DNA of 35,104 bases, taken from the NCBI GenBank assembly GCA_000493965.1, contig AWNV01000033.1:1-35104 (forward strand), read 5' to 3'. Numbering within the stretch: the stretch's first letter is position 1; each line of letters starts with the position of its first letter. Of this stretch, positions 9,102 through 16,340 are shown piece by piece. The stretch comes from Candidatus Aminicenans sakinawicola JGI OTU-1 (lineage in GTDB: Bacteria; Acidobacteriota; Aminicenantia; Aminicenantales; Aminicenantaceae). The notes under the pieces are model-generated. The model was not told the origin of the DNA and searched no databases. It saw only the letters and a program-made list of their open reading frames with translations. The position numbers and the translations under genes were made by a program.

Positions 9102-9314
9102 TCATCTTTCAATATACTTCTTACAAAAAACATAACCTATTATACAGACCACTCCCCCAACCATAGAAATATGTGAAATAGGATCATCAACACATCTCAT
9201 AAAAGCATTCTCACAACCCCCTGCTTCAACAAACGAAGCATTTAAACTCAAAATCACGGCAAATAATACCACTAAAATAAGCAGCTTATTTAGATTTTTG
9301 CATTTTTTTCTCAT
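9102..9314 (-). CDS. Small secreted peptide with twin CX6C pattern (peptide A)
   Basis: The 70-residue product has a Sec signal peptide (hydrophobic core LLILVVLFAVILSLNAS, cleavage predicted after FVEA near residue 31). The mature part of about 39 residues holds exactly four cysteines, at 34, 41, 57 and 64: C-x6-C, then 15 residues, then C-x6-C. It ends with CIIGYVFCKKYIER, closely matching CMVGYTWCIKYYLMR of the upstream gene. AAGGAGGG gives a strong ribosome binding site. It lies 20 bp after peptide B, 64 bp before the propeller gene. No known family was recognised; the paired helical cysteine spacing suggests a disulfide-braced helical hairpin. Lack of a double-glycine leader argues against a standard class II bacteriocin. 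Confidence 0.8.
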   Translation of the reverse strand: MRKKCKNLNKLLILVVLFAVILSLNASFVEAGGCENAFMRCVDDPISHISMVGGVVCIIGYVFCKKYIER

Positions 9315-9334
9315 TTTTTCCCTCCTTTTTAAAT

Positions 9335-9568
9335 TTATCTCATAAGATAATACTTAATACACCAGGTATATCCCACCATACATGCGGCAGCATACATACC
9401 GAATACTTCAAGTCCCCCAAATGCCCCAACAATCAAAGCATCAGCTTCACATTTAACCAATCCACCCATACAAACATTTTTAGCCTGCATGAACGGAGCC
9501 GTGACCTGGAGCAAAGCTAACAAAAGCAAAGCTCCAACAATAATTTTGTTTCCATTAATTTTACTCAT
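9335..9568 (-). CDS. Small secreted peptide with twin CX6C pattern (peptide B)
   Basis: The 77-residue product is the first gene of the cassette. The signal peptide (IIVGALLLLALLQVTAP, cleavage after FMQA near residue 29) leaves about 48 residues. The four mature cysteines at 33, 40, 63 and 70 give C-x6-C, 22 residues, C-x6-C. It shares with peptide A the ends CxxGYxxC and KY near the C-terminus, so the two are likely paralogues despite low overall identity. The glycine-rich middle (VGAFGGLEVFGMYAAA) could be membrane-active or a packed helix. AAGGAGG, 8 bases before the ATG, is a strong ribosome site. Function is unknown; a secreted signal, structural or antimicrobial peptide are all possible. 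Confidence 0.8.
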   Translation of the reverse strand: MSKINGNKIIVGALLLLALLQVTAPFMQAKNVCMGGLVKCEADALIVGAFGGLEVFGMYAAACMVGYTWCIKYYLMR

Positions 9569-9621
9569 TTGTTTAACCTCCTTTCACTTAAGATATATAG
9601 CAATATTTATGCCATAAATAA

Positions 9622-9651
9622 TTTATAATAATATTCGTCTAACATGTTGAA
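9622..9651 (-). promoter_or_regulatory. Weak candidate promoter of the peptide-propeller cassette
   Basis: On the minus strand TTCAAC (9646-9651) is followed after 18 bases by TATAAA (9622-9627), about 55 bp before the first peptide ATG. The surroundings are very AT-rich, so this could be chance. Confidence 0.3.
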
Positions 9652-9740
9652 TATAAAAAAGATATAAAATACAATCTATAGAGGAAAACAATCAAAATAA
9701 GAAAAAAATGTCACACTTTATGCCGTCTCCCCATATTTGG

Positions 9741-9759
9741 ATGTCACACTTTGTGACAT
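9741..9759. repeat. Perfect 8-bp inverted repeat with upstream half-copy
   Basis: ATGTCACA-CTT-TGTGACAT is a 19-bp palindrome with a 3-base spacer. A partial direct copy, ATGTCACACTTTATG, lies at 9708-9722. Both sit in the 369-bp gap between the divergent peptide cassette and gltX. It could be a dyad operator for either transcript or the end of a small palindromic repeat element; the sequence does not decide. Apart from this, the weak promoter and the dispersed repeat at 9801-9894, I see nothing else in this gap. Confidence 0.6.
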
Positions 9760-9800
9760 GCAGATTTCATCAATGTTAAATAATGGTATCGGCATTCTTT

Positions 9801-9894
9801 ATGAATAATTCAGGAAGTCCTGGGTTATTCACGAGTCAAGCTTGCCGCAGATGCAAGGCACAGCGCATGAAGCAATTTTTATGAATAATCCAGG
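9801..9894. repeat. Dispersed inverted-repeat element, locus A (double copy)
   Basis: Three arms occur here: ATGAATAATTCAGG (9801-9814), its near-inverse CCTGGGTTATTCAC (9819-9832) and ATGAATAATCCAGG (9881-9894). The first two form a hairpin with loop AAGT. The last two bracket a 48-bp interior with its own short inverted repeat (CTTGC..GCAAG) that ends in TTTTT just before the arm. The same arms recur at 11347, 19861 and 23296. Confidence 0.8.
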
Positions 9895-9937
9895 AAAATG
9901 GATATTGCCAACTGCATATGATATATTTATGATGAAA

Positions 9938-11365
9938 ATGGTACATGTCAGATTTGCTCCAAGCCCAACTGGATATCTGCACATAGGTGCAGCACGCACA
10001 TGCCTTATTAACTGGCTGTTTGTACGTCATCATAAAGGAAAGTTTATACTTCGTATTGAAGATACAGATACAGCCAGATCCTCAGACAAGATGAGCAGGG
10101 GAATAATCCAGGCACTGACATGGCTGGGACTTGACTGGGATGAAGGACCAATCTTTCAGTCAAAAAGAATAGAGATTTACAGGAATAAAGCAGAAGAGCT
10201 TGTCCGGAAGGGAAAGGCTTATTACTGCTACTGCCTGCCCGAGGAAATTCAGAAAAGAAAAAAAGAAGCCCTGGATTCAGGAAAAAACTGGATTCAGGAC
10301 CGCCGTTGTTTAAGGATCTCACCCGAGGAGAAAAGGTGTTTTGAACTGCACAAAAAGCCTAGGGCTATCAGATTTCTGGTCCCTGAGGGTGAAATAAATT
10401 ATAACGATTTAATTCACGGACACATCTGTGTACAGAACGAAAACATCGAGCATTTCGTCTTGTTACGAAGCGATGGCCTCCCTACCTACCATCTCTCTGT
10501 TGTTGTAGATGATATAGAGCAAAAAATAACGCATATCATCCGGGGTGATGACCATATTTCTAACACGCCTAAACAGATCTTGCTTTATCAGGCATTTGGT
10601 GTTGAACCGCCTGAATTTGCCCATCAATCTCTTATTCTCGGCAAGGACAAAAAGAAACTGAGTAAAAGGCACGGCGTGAGTTCTGTCCTTCAATTCAAAG
10701 AGGATGGTTATCTGTCCCTTGCCATTTTGAATTTTTTAGCCCAGATGAGCTGGTCACCTGGTGAAGAAAGGATTTATTCTTTAGATGAGATGGTAAACAG
10801 ATTTTCTCTTGAAAAACGTGCCAAAGGCAATCCTGTATTCGACCTGTCTAAACTCGACTGGCTTAACGGCCAGTTAATCTCCGCAATGACAGCCGATGAG
10901 CTCTTTCCTTATGTAAAAACTGAATTGAAAAATGCAAATCTCTGGCAGGATAAATATGCAAAAGAGCAAAAAGAATGGTTTTTCAGGCTCCTGAACCTGC
11001 TAAAGGAGAGAAGCAGAAAAATCAAAGAATTTGCGGTAAGAGGAAGGCCTTTTCTTTCAGATGACTTTGAATATGGTCCTTCCGGTGTTGAAAAATACTT
11101 AAACGACAAAAGACTGGAAGAACTCATGCAAAAATTAATGCGAGATTTTAAAGAAATGCAAACTTTTACCGCAGAAAACATAGAACATGCTTTGCGTAAA
11201 AGAGCAGAGAAAGAAGGACTAAAAGCGGCATTTTTTATACATGCTTTAAGAATGCTTATTCTAGGAATGTCAGTCAGCCCTGGTATTTTCGATGTAGTAG
11301 AGCTTTTAGGCAGAGAAAAAACTATCCGCCGCGTTAATGCTTATTTCAAGAATAATCCAGGCTAA
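9938..11365 (+). CDS. gltX: Glutamyl-tRNA synthetase
   Basis: The enzyme charges tRNA-Glu (and, in many bacteria lacking GlnRS, tRNA-Gln) with glutamate in the cytoplasm. The start at 9938 gives 475 residues beginning MVHVRFAPSPTGYLHIG, the normal family start with the HIGH-type motif LHIG. ATGs at 9929 and 9932 are in frame and equally possible. The frame stays open back to 9842, but that extension runs through the dispersed repeat and is not gltX-like. The KMSKS-type motif is KKLSKRHG; a Zn-type cysteine cluster (CYC ... RRC) is present in the middle insert, and the anticodon-binding domain fills the last third. No clear ribosome site was found. The last codons (KNNPG) are encoded by a copy of the repeat, after which the TAA follows. 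Confidence 0.95.
   Translation: MVHVRFAPSPTGYLHIGAARTCLINWLFVRHHKGKFILRIEDTDTARSSDKMSRGIIQALTWLGLDWDEGPIFQSKRIEIYRNKAEELVRKGKAYYCYCLPEEIQKRKKEALDSGKNWIQDRRCLRISPEEKRCFELHKKPRAIRFLVPEGEINYNDLIHGHICVQNENIEHFVLLRSDGLPTYHLSVVVDDIEQKITHIIRGDDHISNTPKQILLYQAFGVEPPEFAHQSLILGKDKKKLSKRHGVSSVLQFKEDGYLSLAILNFLAQMSWSPGEERIYSLDEMVNRFSLEKRAKGNPVFDLSKLDWLNGQLISAMTADELFPYVKTELKNANLWQDKYAKEQKEWFFRLLNLLKERSRKIKEFAVRGRPFLSDDFEYGPSGVEKYLNDKRLEELMQKLMRDFKEMQTFTAENIEHALRKRAEKEGLKAAFFIHALRMLILGMSVSPGIFDVVELLGREKTIRRVNAYFKNNPG
11347..11361. repeat. Dispersed repeat arm, locus B, inside the gltX 3' end
   Basis: CAAGAATAATCCAGG matches the ATGAATAATCCAGG arm at 9881-9894 at 12 of the 14 arm positions. It encodes the last residues of GltX (KNNPG) two bases before the TAA. 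Confidence 0.6.
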
Positions 11366-11407
11366 ATATCCTTGATAAAATGATCTACGTATATTTAAAA
11401 AAAAGGG

Positions 11408-11437
11408 TTGACTACCATGAGAAAAAATATGTAAAAT
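11408..11437 (+). promoter_or_regulatory. Candidate sigma70 promoter for the GGDEF-PilZ gene
   Basis: TTGACT (11408-11413) is followed after 18 bases by TAAAAT (11432-11437), about 75 bp before the proposed start. Confidence 0.5.
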
Positions 11438-11513
11438 TAGTTGGAATGTAAGAGGAACAAAATTCATTTTTCTATAGAAGAAAAATTAATTATATAGCCA
11501 AGGTTTAAGGTCA

Positions 11514-13598
11514 TTGAAGAATAAAGCGTACTTGTCTTTATTAAATCACAGAGGTATGGAGAAAATTAATTACACCAAAAACTTACTGATACTGAATAAT
11601 AATCAAGAAGAAAGAGAGTATCTATATAATCTATTCAGTAAAGTTGGTTATGCTTATTCAGCCTCCACATTGGAAAAAGCCATTTCCTTTCTTGAATCAA
11701 ATAATATTAATGTCATCATTGTTAAAGATTCGATGGCACATTATTCCTCACTCAAAGGATTACTAAAAAAAACAACAAGCATCCTTATCATAGGAAAAGA
11801 GGAAAAAAATCTAAATGAAATCAGCAGTGAATGGCCTCAAGCTTACCACCTAGATACTCATGTTTTTCCATCTGAGGAAAAAGATAACAACGGCCTTCTG
11901 CGAACACTCGAAAGAGCAGTTGAACATTCCAAATTGAAAATGCAAGTTGAAAACTTGCGGAATTGTGTTATGCAAAATGACATAGATATGAAAGAAGCTT
12001 TTCTAGAGATAAAAGAAATCAAAAATGTTATCCAGGATTCAATCGTCAAAGAACTGGAAAAACGCATTGAGGTTGAGGCTAAATATTTTTCTTTCAAAAA
12101 GGAAAAACTGAAAATTGAGCATATCCTCAAAAAGCTCTACAGAGCTAACGATGTGACAAGTTTATTGGATATCGTGGACGACATAAAAGAAATCGTCCAG
12201 GCCCAAGGTATTTCTATCTACATCCTTGACGAAAATGAAACACTTGGAAAATACATAAAGCCTCTGGTATGGGATGATTCTATTTTATCTTACCCAGACT
12301 TTTCAAAACATATCGTTCTTATTGATTCTCAGGATTTTGCTGCATCCGTTGCCAATGACGGCCACGAAATCAATTCTTCTGACCCTATCTTCGATAATAG
12401 GCTATCCAGAAGATATATCGAACAACTAAAATTCCCCCTGGAAAACATTCTTTCTGTCCCAATCATGCATGACAGTAAAATAATAGGTATTCTGGAAGTA
12501 TATAACAAAAATAAAAACAGAAATTTAAAAAAAAGAGGATTCTCAAAAGAAGACCAGCAAGTAATGCGAAGGCTTTCTGAACATATTTCCATAGCTATCA
12601 CAAAGCTTAACCTGATTCAGTATGATGCCCTGACCGGCCTGCTCCGACCTGATCCCTTTTTTAATAAAATAATTCATAAGTTAAAATTGGAGAAAAAAAG
12701 ATATCAGGAACAATCATTTTACTCCCTTGTTATGGGTGATGTAGACTGGTTTAAAAACTATAACGACAGAAACGGCCATGAAGCCGGCAATAAGCTCCTC
12801 AGAGAATTGGCTTCCATCCTAAAATCCTCTATAAGAGAAGAAGATTTTCTGTGCCGCTATGGCGGAGAAGAATTCGTGTTTTTTCTCTCCTCCATAAAAA
12901 GCAAAGAAGAAGCTTTTATCTTTACCGAAAGAATTAGAAAAAACGTAGAAGAACATTATTTTGAACATCAGGAATTCCAGCCAAGGAACAATCTGACAAT
13001 AAGCTTTGGCATTACTAACTTCTCAAAAGATAAGTTCACATCTTTGGATTCAATCACAAAAAATAGCCTGAAAAAGATAGTTAACGAAGCAGACATGGCC
13101 CTTGCAGAAGCAAAAGGTAAAAGAGCATTGCAATTAGGCATCAAAGATAAGAAAAAAATTCCAAATGACAAAAACAGAATCTCTGTATATTGTAAAGAAA
13201 AAATTGACGAACTAGGAAGACAAGATATTGTCATGCCATACAAAGAAATTTATGCTCAGGAAAGAAGAACGTTCAAAAGGTACTACACTTCAACTGTTCT
13301 TATTTACAAAAATGACAGATCTCAATCAGTAACAAAGACAATAAATTTGAGCCTTAGTGGGGCAAAAATCAGCAGTGAATCGAAGCTCCCCCAGGATAAA
13401 TCATATGAGATAATCATTATCCTTGGAAATAAAGCCTGCCAGTGCAAAGGAGATGTAGTCTATTCTGAAAAATTAAATACAAGCCTTCCTTATTACCATT
13501 CAGGTTTAAAATTCAGGGAATTGCCTCTAAAGGACAGGATAATATTTGAGGATTATTTTAATTCTATCAACACAAAAGGATCATCTATCTTACAATAG
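11514..13598 (+). CDS. Diguanylate cyclase with pseudo-receiver, GAF and C-terminal PilZ domains
   Basis: Predicted to make c-di-GMP from two GTP. Order of domains in 694 residues: a receiver-like region (20-135) without the acidic pair of true receivers (LLILNNNQEE), a coiled-coil linker (140-205), a GAF-like domain (about 208-365), GGDEF (370-540) and PilZ (583-685). The active motif is GGEEF at 450-454, preceded by the inhibitory-site RxxD (REED, 441-444), so product feedback is expected. PilZ signatures are RRTFKR at 584-589 and NLSLSG at 611-616, the classic RxxxR and D/NxSxxG. One protein can thus both make and bind c-di-GMP. Start is a TTG at 11514 with AAGG ten bases upstream; an in-frame ATG at 11556 is the alternative. 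It converges with the coiled-coil gene, 11 bp apart. Confidence 0.92.
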   Translation: MKNKAYLSLLNHRGMEKINYTKNLLILNNNQEEREYLYNLFSKVGYAYSASTLEKAISFLESNNINVIIVKDSMAHYSSLKGLLKKTTSILIIGKEEKNLNEISSEWPQAYHLDTHVFPSEEKDNNGLLRTLERAVEHSKLKMQVENLRNCVMQNDIDMKEAFLEIKEIKNVIQDSIVKELEKRIEVEAKYFSFKKEKLKIEHILKKLYRANDVTSLLDIVDDIKEIVQAQGISIYILDENETLGKYIKPLVWDDSILSYPDFSKHIVLIDSQDFAASVANDGHEINSSDPIFDNRLSRRYIEQLKFPLENILSVPIMHDSKIIGILEVYNKNKNRNLKKRGFSKEDQQVMRRLSEHISIAITKLNLIQYDALTGLLRPDPFFNKIIHKLKLEKKRYQEQSFYSLVMGDVDWFKNYNDRNGHEAGNKLLRELASILKSSIREEDFLCRYGGEEFVFFLSSIKSKEEAFIFTERIRKNVEEHYFEHQEFQPRNNLTISFGITNFSKDKFTSLDSITKNSLKKIVNEADMALAEAKGKRALQLGIKDKKKIPNDKNRISVYCKEKIDELGRQDIVMPYKEIYAQERRTFKRYYTSTVLIYKNDRSQSVTKTINLSLSGAKISSESKLPQDKSYEIIIILGNKACQCKGDVVYSEKLNTSLPYYHSGLKFRELPLKDRIIFEDYFNSINTKGSSILQ

Positions 13599-13609
13599 GC
13601 TCTCTTTTT

Positions 13610-14929
13610 CTATTTAATCTCCAATTCTTCAATTATTGATTCCAAATATTTGGCAGGAGGAGTTATACACTCATAATAGTTATCTTTCAATTCTTTTATC
13701 TCATTCTCAAAAGAAATAAAATCATCTTCATTACTCCAATTTTCCATGCTTACCTTTTCAAGAATATCTTTAAGAACATTTTCATTTAAAATACCCACTG
13801 TATACCTCGGCAGTGAACAGTTATCTTTCTCACACATCCTTATATTGCCCAACATAAACTTCCGGAGTTCATCTTGATTCCGTATGATCTCCTGTTTAAT
13901 AAAAAACTGATCTTTGGGAGACTCAGTCTCAGAAAGTTCTATGTAGAGCTTTTTGGCCTTATCTATACTATCAGTTATGACAGAAATAAGAACCTCTGTG
14001 TCCAGGATCATCTTATTATTATTCTCAAAATAGTTAATTTCACCATCATTCTCTATATTTTCAACCTTGCGGTATTTCTCTAAGACTTCATAAGTATCTT
14101 GAAATGTTTCCTCAGGCTTAAATTCTTCTTCTGTCTCATGGGAAATGTCTTCTTCTCCGGTATCTTCATCTGGACGCGGCTCTCCAGGAAGATATCTCTT
14201 TCCTTCTTTCTCTTCTTCCATCTTTGTTTCTATAGTTTCTTCAGTTTCGGTTACTGCTTCTACTTCCGTCTCCTGTTCTAAGCCTTGTTCCGGTTCTTCT
14301 CCTTCTGCTTCGAAATCCGGACCAACTTCTGGTTTTACTTCCGGTTCCTCTTCATGCTCAACCTCTTTGATTTCTTCTTCTAAAGGCTCGGCTGCCGTAA
14401 GAAGTTCTTTTATTTTATTAAGCTTTGAGAGTTCATTTTTTAAGTTAAAACTTACTTCTTTGCCGCCATCATTTTCAGGAATATCGGCTACAATTCCGTA
14501 TTTCTCTTCGAGCTGAACTTTCAGTGAAGTTACTTTTCCGGTAACTTCTTGATTGATTTCCTCAAGCTTCTTGTTCAACTCGCTTACATTCCTCAATTCT
14601 TCGAGAGATTTTCCTGTAATAACCTCAATCTCAGTTTGAAACTGAATCGCTCTATCAAGATGTTCTTTTATCTGTCTTTTTATATCCTCTTTTTCACTTT
14701 CAAACTCACTAAGAATCGATTTGTAACTTGTTAAAGATTCTTTTTCTTCTTCTATGTCCTCTTCGATCTGAGTTATTTTCTTTTCAGCTTCGTCTTTTTC
14801 CAGCCTGATTTTTTCCTCAAGTTCTTTTTCTACTTTCTCTTTTTTCTGGGAAAGAACTGCCTTTAATTGATTCTCGATCTCTTCAATAATAGACGCAGAT
14901 TGTTTCACAAAATCATTATCTTTTTTCAT
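13610..14929 (-). CDS. Glutamate-rich coiled-coil protein of unknown function
   Basis: The 439-residue protein has no signal peptide. Residues 1-140 are long charged heptad-like coiled coil (EEIENQLKAV, KEKVEKELEEKIRLEKDEAEKK). Residues about 185-290 are low-complexity and acidic (runs of Glu with Pro, such as EHEEEPEVKPEVGPDFEAEGE), probably disordered. The C-terminal 150 residues are a more ordered helical region (ILDTEVLISVITDSIDKAKK, CEKDNCSLPRYTVGIL). No family was recognised. AAGGAGAT precedes the ATG and a sigma70-like promoter lies upstream. It lies between two c-di-GMP genes and could be a cytoplasmic scaffold or effector for them, but this is only context. Confidence 0.75.
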   Translation of the reverse strand: MKKDNDFVKQSASIIEEIENQLKAVLSQKKEKVEKELEEKIRLEKDEAEKKITQIEEDIEEEKESLTSYKSILSEFESEKEDIKRQIKEHLDRAIQFQTEIEVITGKSLEELRNVSELNKKLEEINQEVTGKVTSLKVQLEEKYGIVADIPENDGGKEVSFNLKNELSKLNKIKELLTAAEPLEEEIKEVEHEEEPEVKPEVGPDFEAEGEEPEQGLEQETEVEAVTETEETIETKMEEEKEGKRYLPGEPRPDEDTGEEDISHETEEEFKPEETFQDTYEVLEKYRKVENIENDGEINYFENNNKMILDTEVLISVITDSIDKAKKLYIELSETESPKDQFFIKQEIIRNQDELRKFMLGNIRMCEKDNCSLPRYTVGILNENVLKDILEKVSMENWSNEDDFISFENEIKELKDNYYECITPPAKYLESIIEELEIK

Positions 14930-14955
14930 TTTGATCTCCTTAAGCTCTTGGACAT

Positions 14956-14984
14956 ATGTTATTACTCATAAAAAATTCTGTCAA
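14956..14984 (-). promoter_or_regulatory. Sigma70-type promoter for the coiled-coil gene
   Basis: On the minus strand a consensus TTGACA (14979-14984) is followed after 17 bases by TAACAT (14956-14961), 27 bp before the ATG. Confidence 0.55.
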
Positions 14985-15097
14985 GATGATACTTCCTCAC
15001 AAAAAAGCAATTTTATGCTATCTATACTGGCAGAGAAACATTTCTAATTCAATAGCCTTTAGAGACGAATTATCAGGGTAATTTTATCTTTATTCTC

Positions 15098-15113
15098 TCA
15101 CCTATAAAGGTGA
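15098..15113. promoter_or_regulatory. Short palindrome in the divergent gap 14930-15245
   Basis: TCACCT-ATAA-AGGTGA forms a 6-bp inverted repeat in the 316-bp gap between the coiled-coil and HD-GYP genes. The gap also holds the TTGACA promoter at 14956-14984 for the leftward gene, and on the plus strand a lone TATAAT at 15199-15204 without a good -35 box before HD-GYP. I see no c-di-GMP riboswitch in it. Confidence 0.3.
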
Positions 15114-15245
15114 TGTCTTCTAACCTCAAATTAAAATTGATAAAAATAACTCATTAATGTATAAAGAATAGCGAATGAATGAAATTCGTCGAATGCTTTA
15201 TAATCCTATTTCACCCGACAGGTTGCCGAGTAAGGGAGAAAATCA

Positions 15246-16340
15246 ATGAACAATCAAGAAGAAATCTTGATCATAGATGAAAAGAGAAAAAACAGAGCTT
15301 TCCTCTCACAGATCTTGAACAGTCTGGATGTATCCATTAAAGAGGCGTCATCTCTCTCCGAAACCTCCAATCAACTTTCCAATTCGACTAATATCTCCAT
15401 GGCAATGATTTGCCTCAGTCCTTCTTACGGTAATGCTTTAAACTTCCTCCGCAGCATAAAGTCTATCAACCCAGAATTATCTATAGTTCTCCTTTCTAAA
15501 ATCGAGGAACAGGATATGGCAATATCCCTCCTGCAAAAAGGTATTATTGACCATATTGCCCCGCCCCATAATGCGGCAGGAATCTTTTCTGCTGTAAAAA
15601 ACGGGCTTGATAAAAGAGAATTAATTAAAAAAAATAAATTATACTTGCAAAAACTAGGCAACTTAAGGTTACAGCAGCAAAAAAATATAAGAAAAGCTCT
15701 GGAGCTTGAAGATATCTATGACACGACTATTGAAAATCTGATGACAGCTCTGGACCTGAGGGATGTGGAAACATTTGGCCACTCCCAGGCTGTAGCAAAA
15801 TACAGCCAGATTCTTTCCCAGATCCTGGGGATAAAAGACAAGGATATCCTTGACAATATAAGAAAAGGAGCACTTCTTCATGATGTGGGAAAAATCGCAA
15901 TCCCTGACTCTATCCTCAAAAAACCGGGTTCTCTTTCAGCCAAAGAATGGGAAAAAATAAGGCTTCATCCGTCCTTAGGCTTCGGATTGATCAAAGAGAT
16001 AAAACTCTTAAAAGAAGTCGGAAATATCATACTGTATCATCACGAAAGATATGACGGCACAGGTTATCCAAAACAATTGAAGAAAGACAAAATACCTATA
16101 GAAGCCAGGATATTTGCCCTGGCTGACGCTCTTGATGCCATCACCTCTCACCGTCCATACAGTAAAGAGAGAGATTTCAAGACTGCAAAAAAAGAAATCC
16201 AGGAAAATGCGAATACACAATTTGATCCTCAAGTGGTCGAAGCATTTTGCTCTTTAAGTTCAGATAAATGGAAAAAAATCCGTTTTGAAACAACAAGGAT
16301 CATACCCTCCTTCGAAGACATGCTCCATACTATGCAATAG
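15246..16340 (+). CDS. HD-GYP phosphodiesterase with degenerate receiver domain
   Basis: Predicted to hydrolyse c-di-GMP. The 364-residue protein has an N-terminal receiver-like domain (5-120) that keeps the acidic pair (IIDE) but has MICLSPSYG where the phosphorylated aspartate should be and no conserved C-terminal lysine, so phosphorylation is unlikely. A helical linker (125-160) leads to the HD-GYP domain: GHS His179, HDVGK with His212-Asp213, HPSLG His241, HHERYDGTGYP with His265/His266 and GYP at 273-275, then ADALDAIT with Asp294. All expected metal ligands appear present. GGGAG lies 8 bases before the ATG. It overlaps the convergent prmC end by 11 bp. Together with the GGDEF-PilZ gene it forms a make/break pair around the coiled-coil gene. 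Confidence 0.93.
   Translation: MNNQEEILIIDEKRKNRAFLSQILNSLDVSIKEASSLSETSNQLSNSTNISMAMICLSPSYGNALNFLRSIKSINPELSIVLLSKIEEQDMAISLLQKGIIDHIAPPHNAAGIFSAVKNGLDKRELIKKNKLYLQKLGNLRLQQQKNIRKALELEDIYDTTIENLMTALDLRDVETFGHSQAVAKYSQILSQILGIKDKDILDNIRKGALLHDVGKIAIPDSILKKPGSLSAKEWEKIRLHPSLGFGLIKEIKLLKEVGNIILYHHERYDGTGYPKQLKKDKIPIEARIFALADALDAITSHRPYSKERDFKTAKKEIQENANTQFDPQVVEAFCSLSSDKWKKIRFETTRIIPSFEDMLHTMQ

Noticed and set aside
9102..9568. Standard class II bacteriocin reading of the small peptides
   Set aside because: They have Sec signal peptides, not double-glycine leaders, and no ABC exporter or immunity gene lies nearby.
9842..9937. N-terminal extension of gltX (MPQMQGTAHEAIFMNNPGKW...)
   Set aside because: It runs through the dispersed repeat, and GltX proteins start at MVHVRFAPSPTG; the extension has no family likeness or ribosome site.
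14145..14516. Plus-strand serine-rich frame of 123 residues
   Set aside because: It is the complement of the acidic low-complexity part of the coiled-coil gene (GAA/GAG repeats read as Ser/Ser).
15098..15240. c-di-GMP riboswitch before the HD-GYP gene
   Set aside because: I looked for the GEMM-type conserved core and did not find it; only a short palindrome and a lone TATAAT are present.
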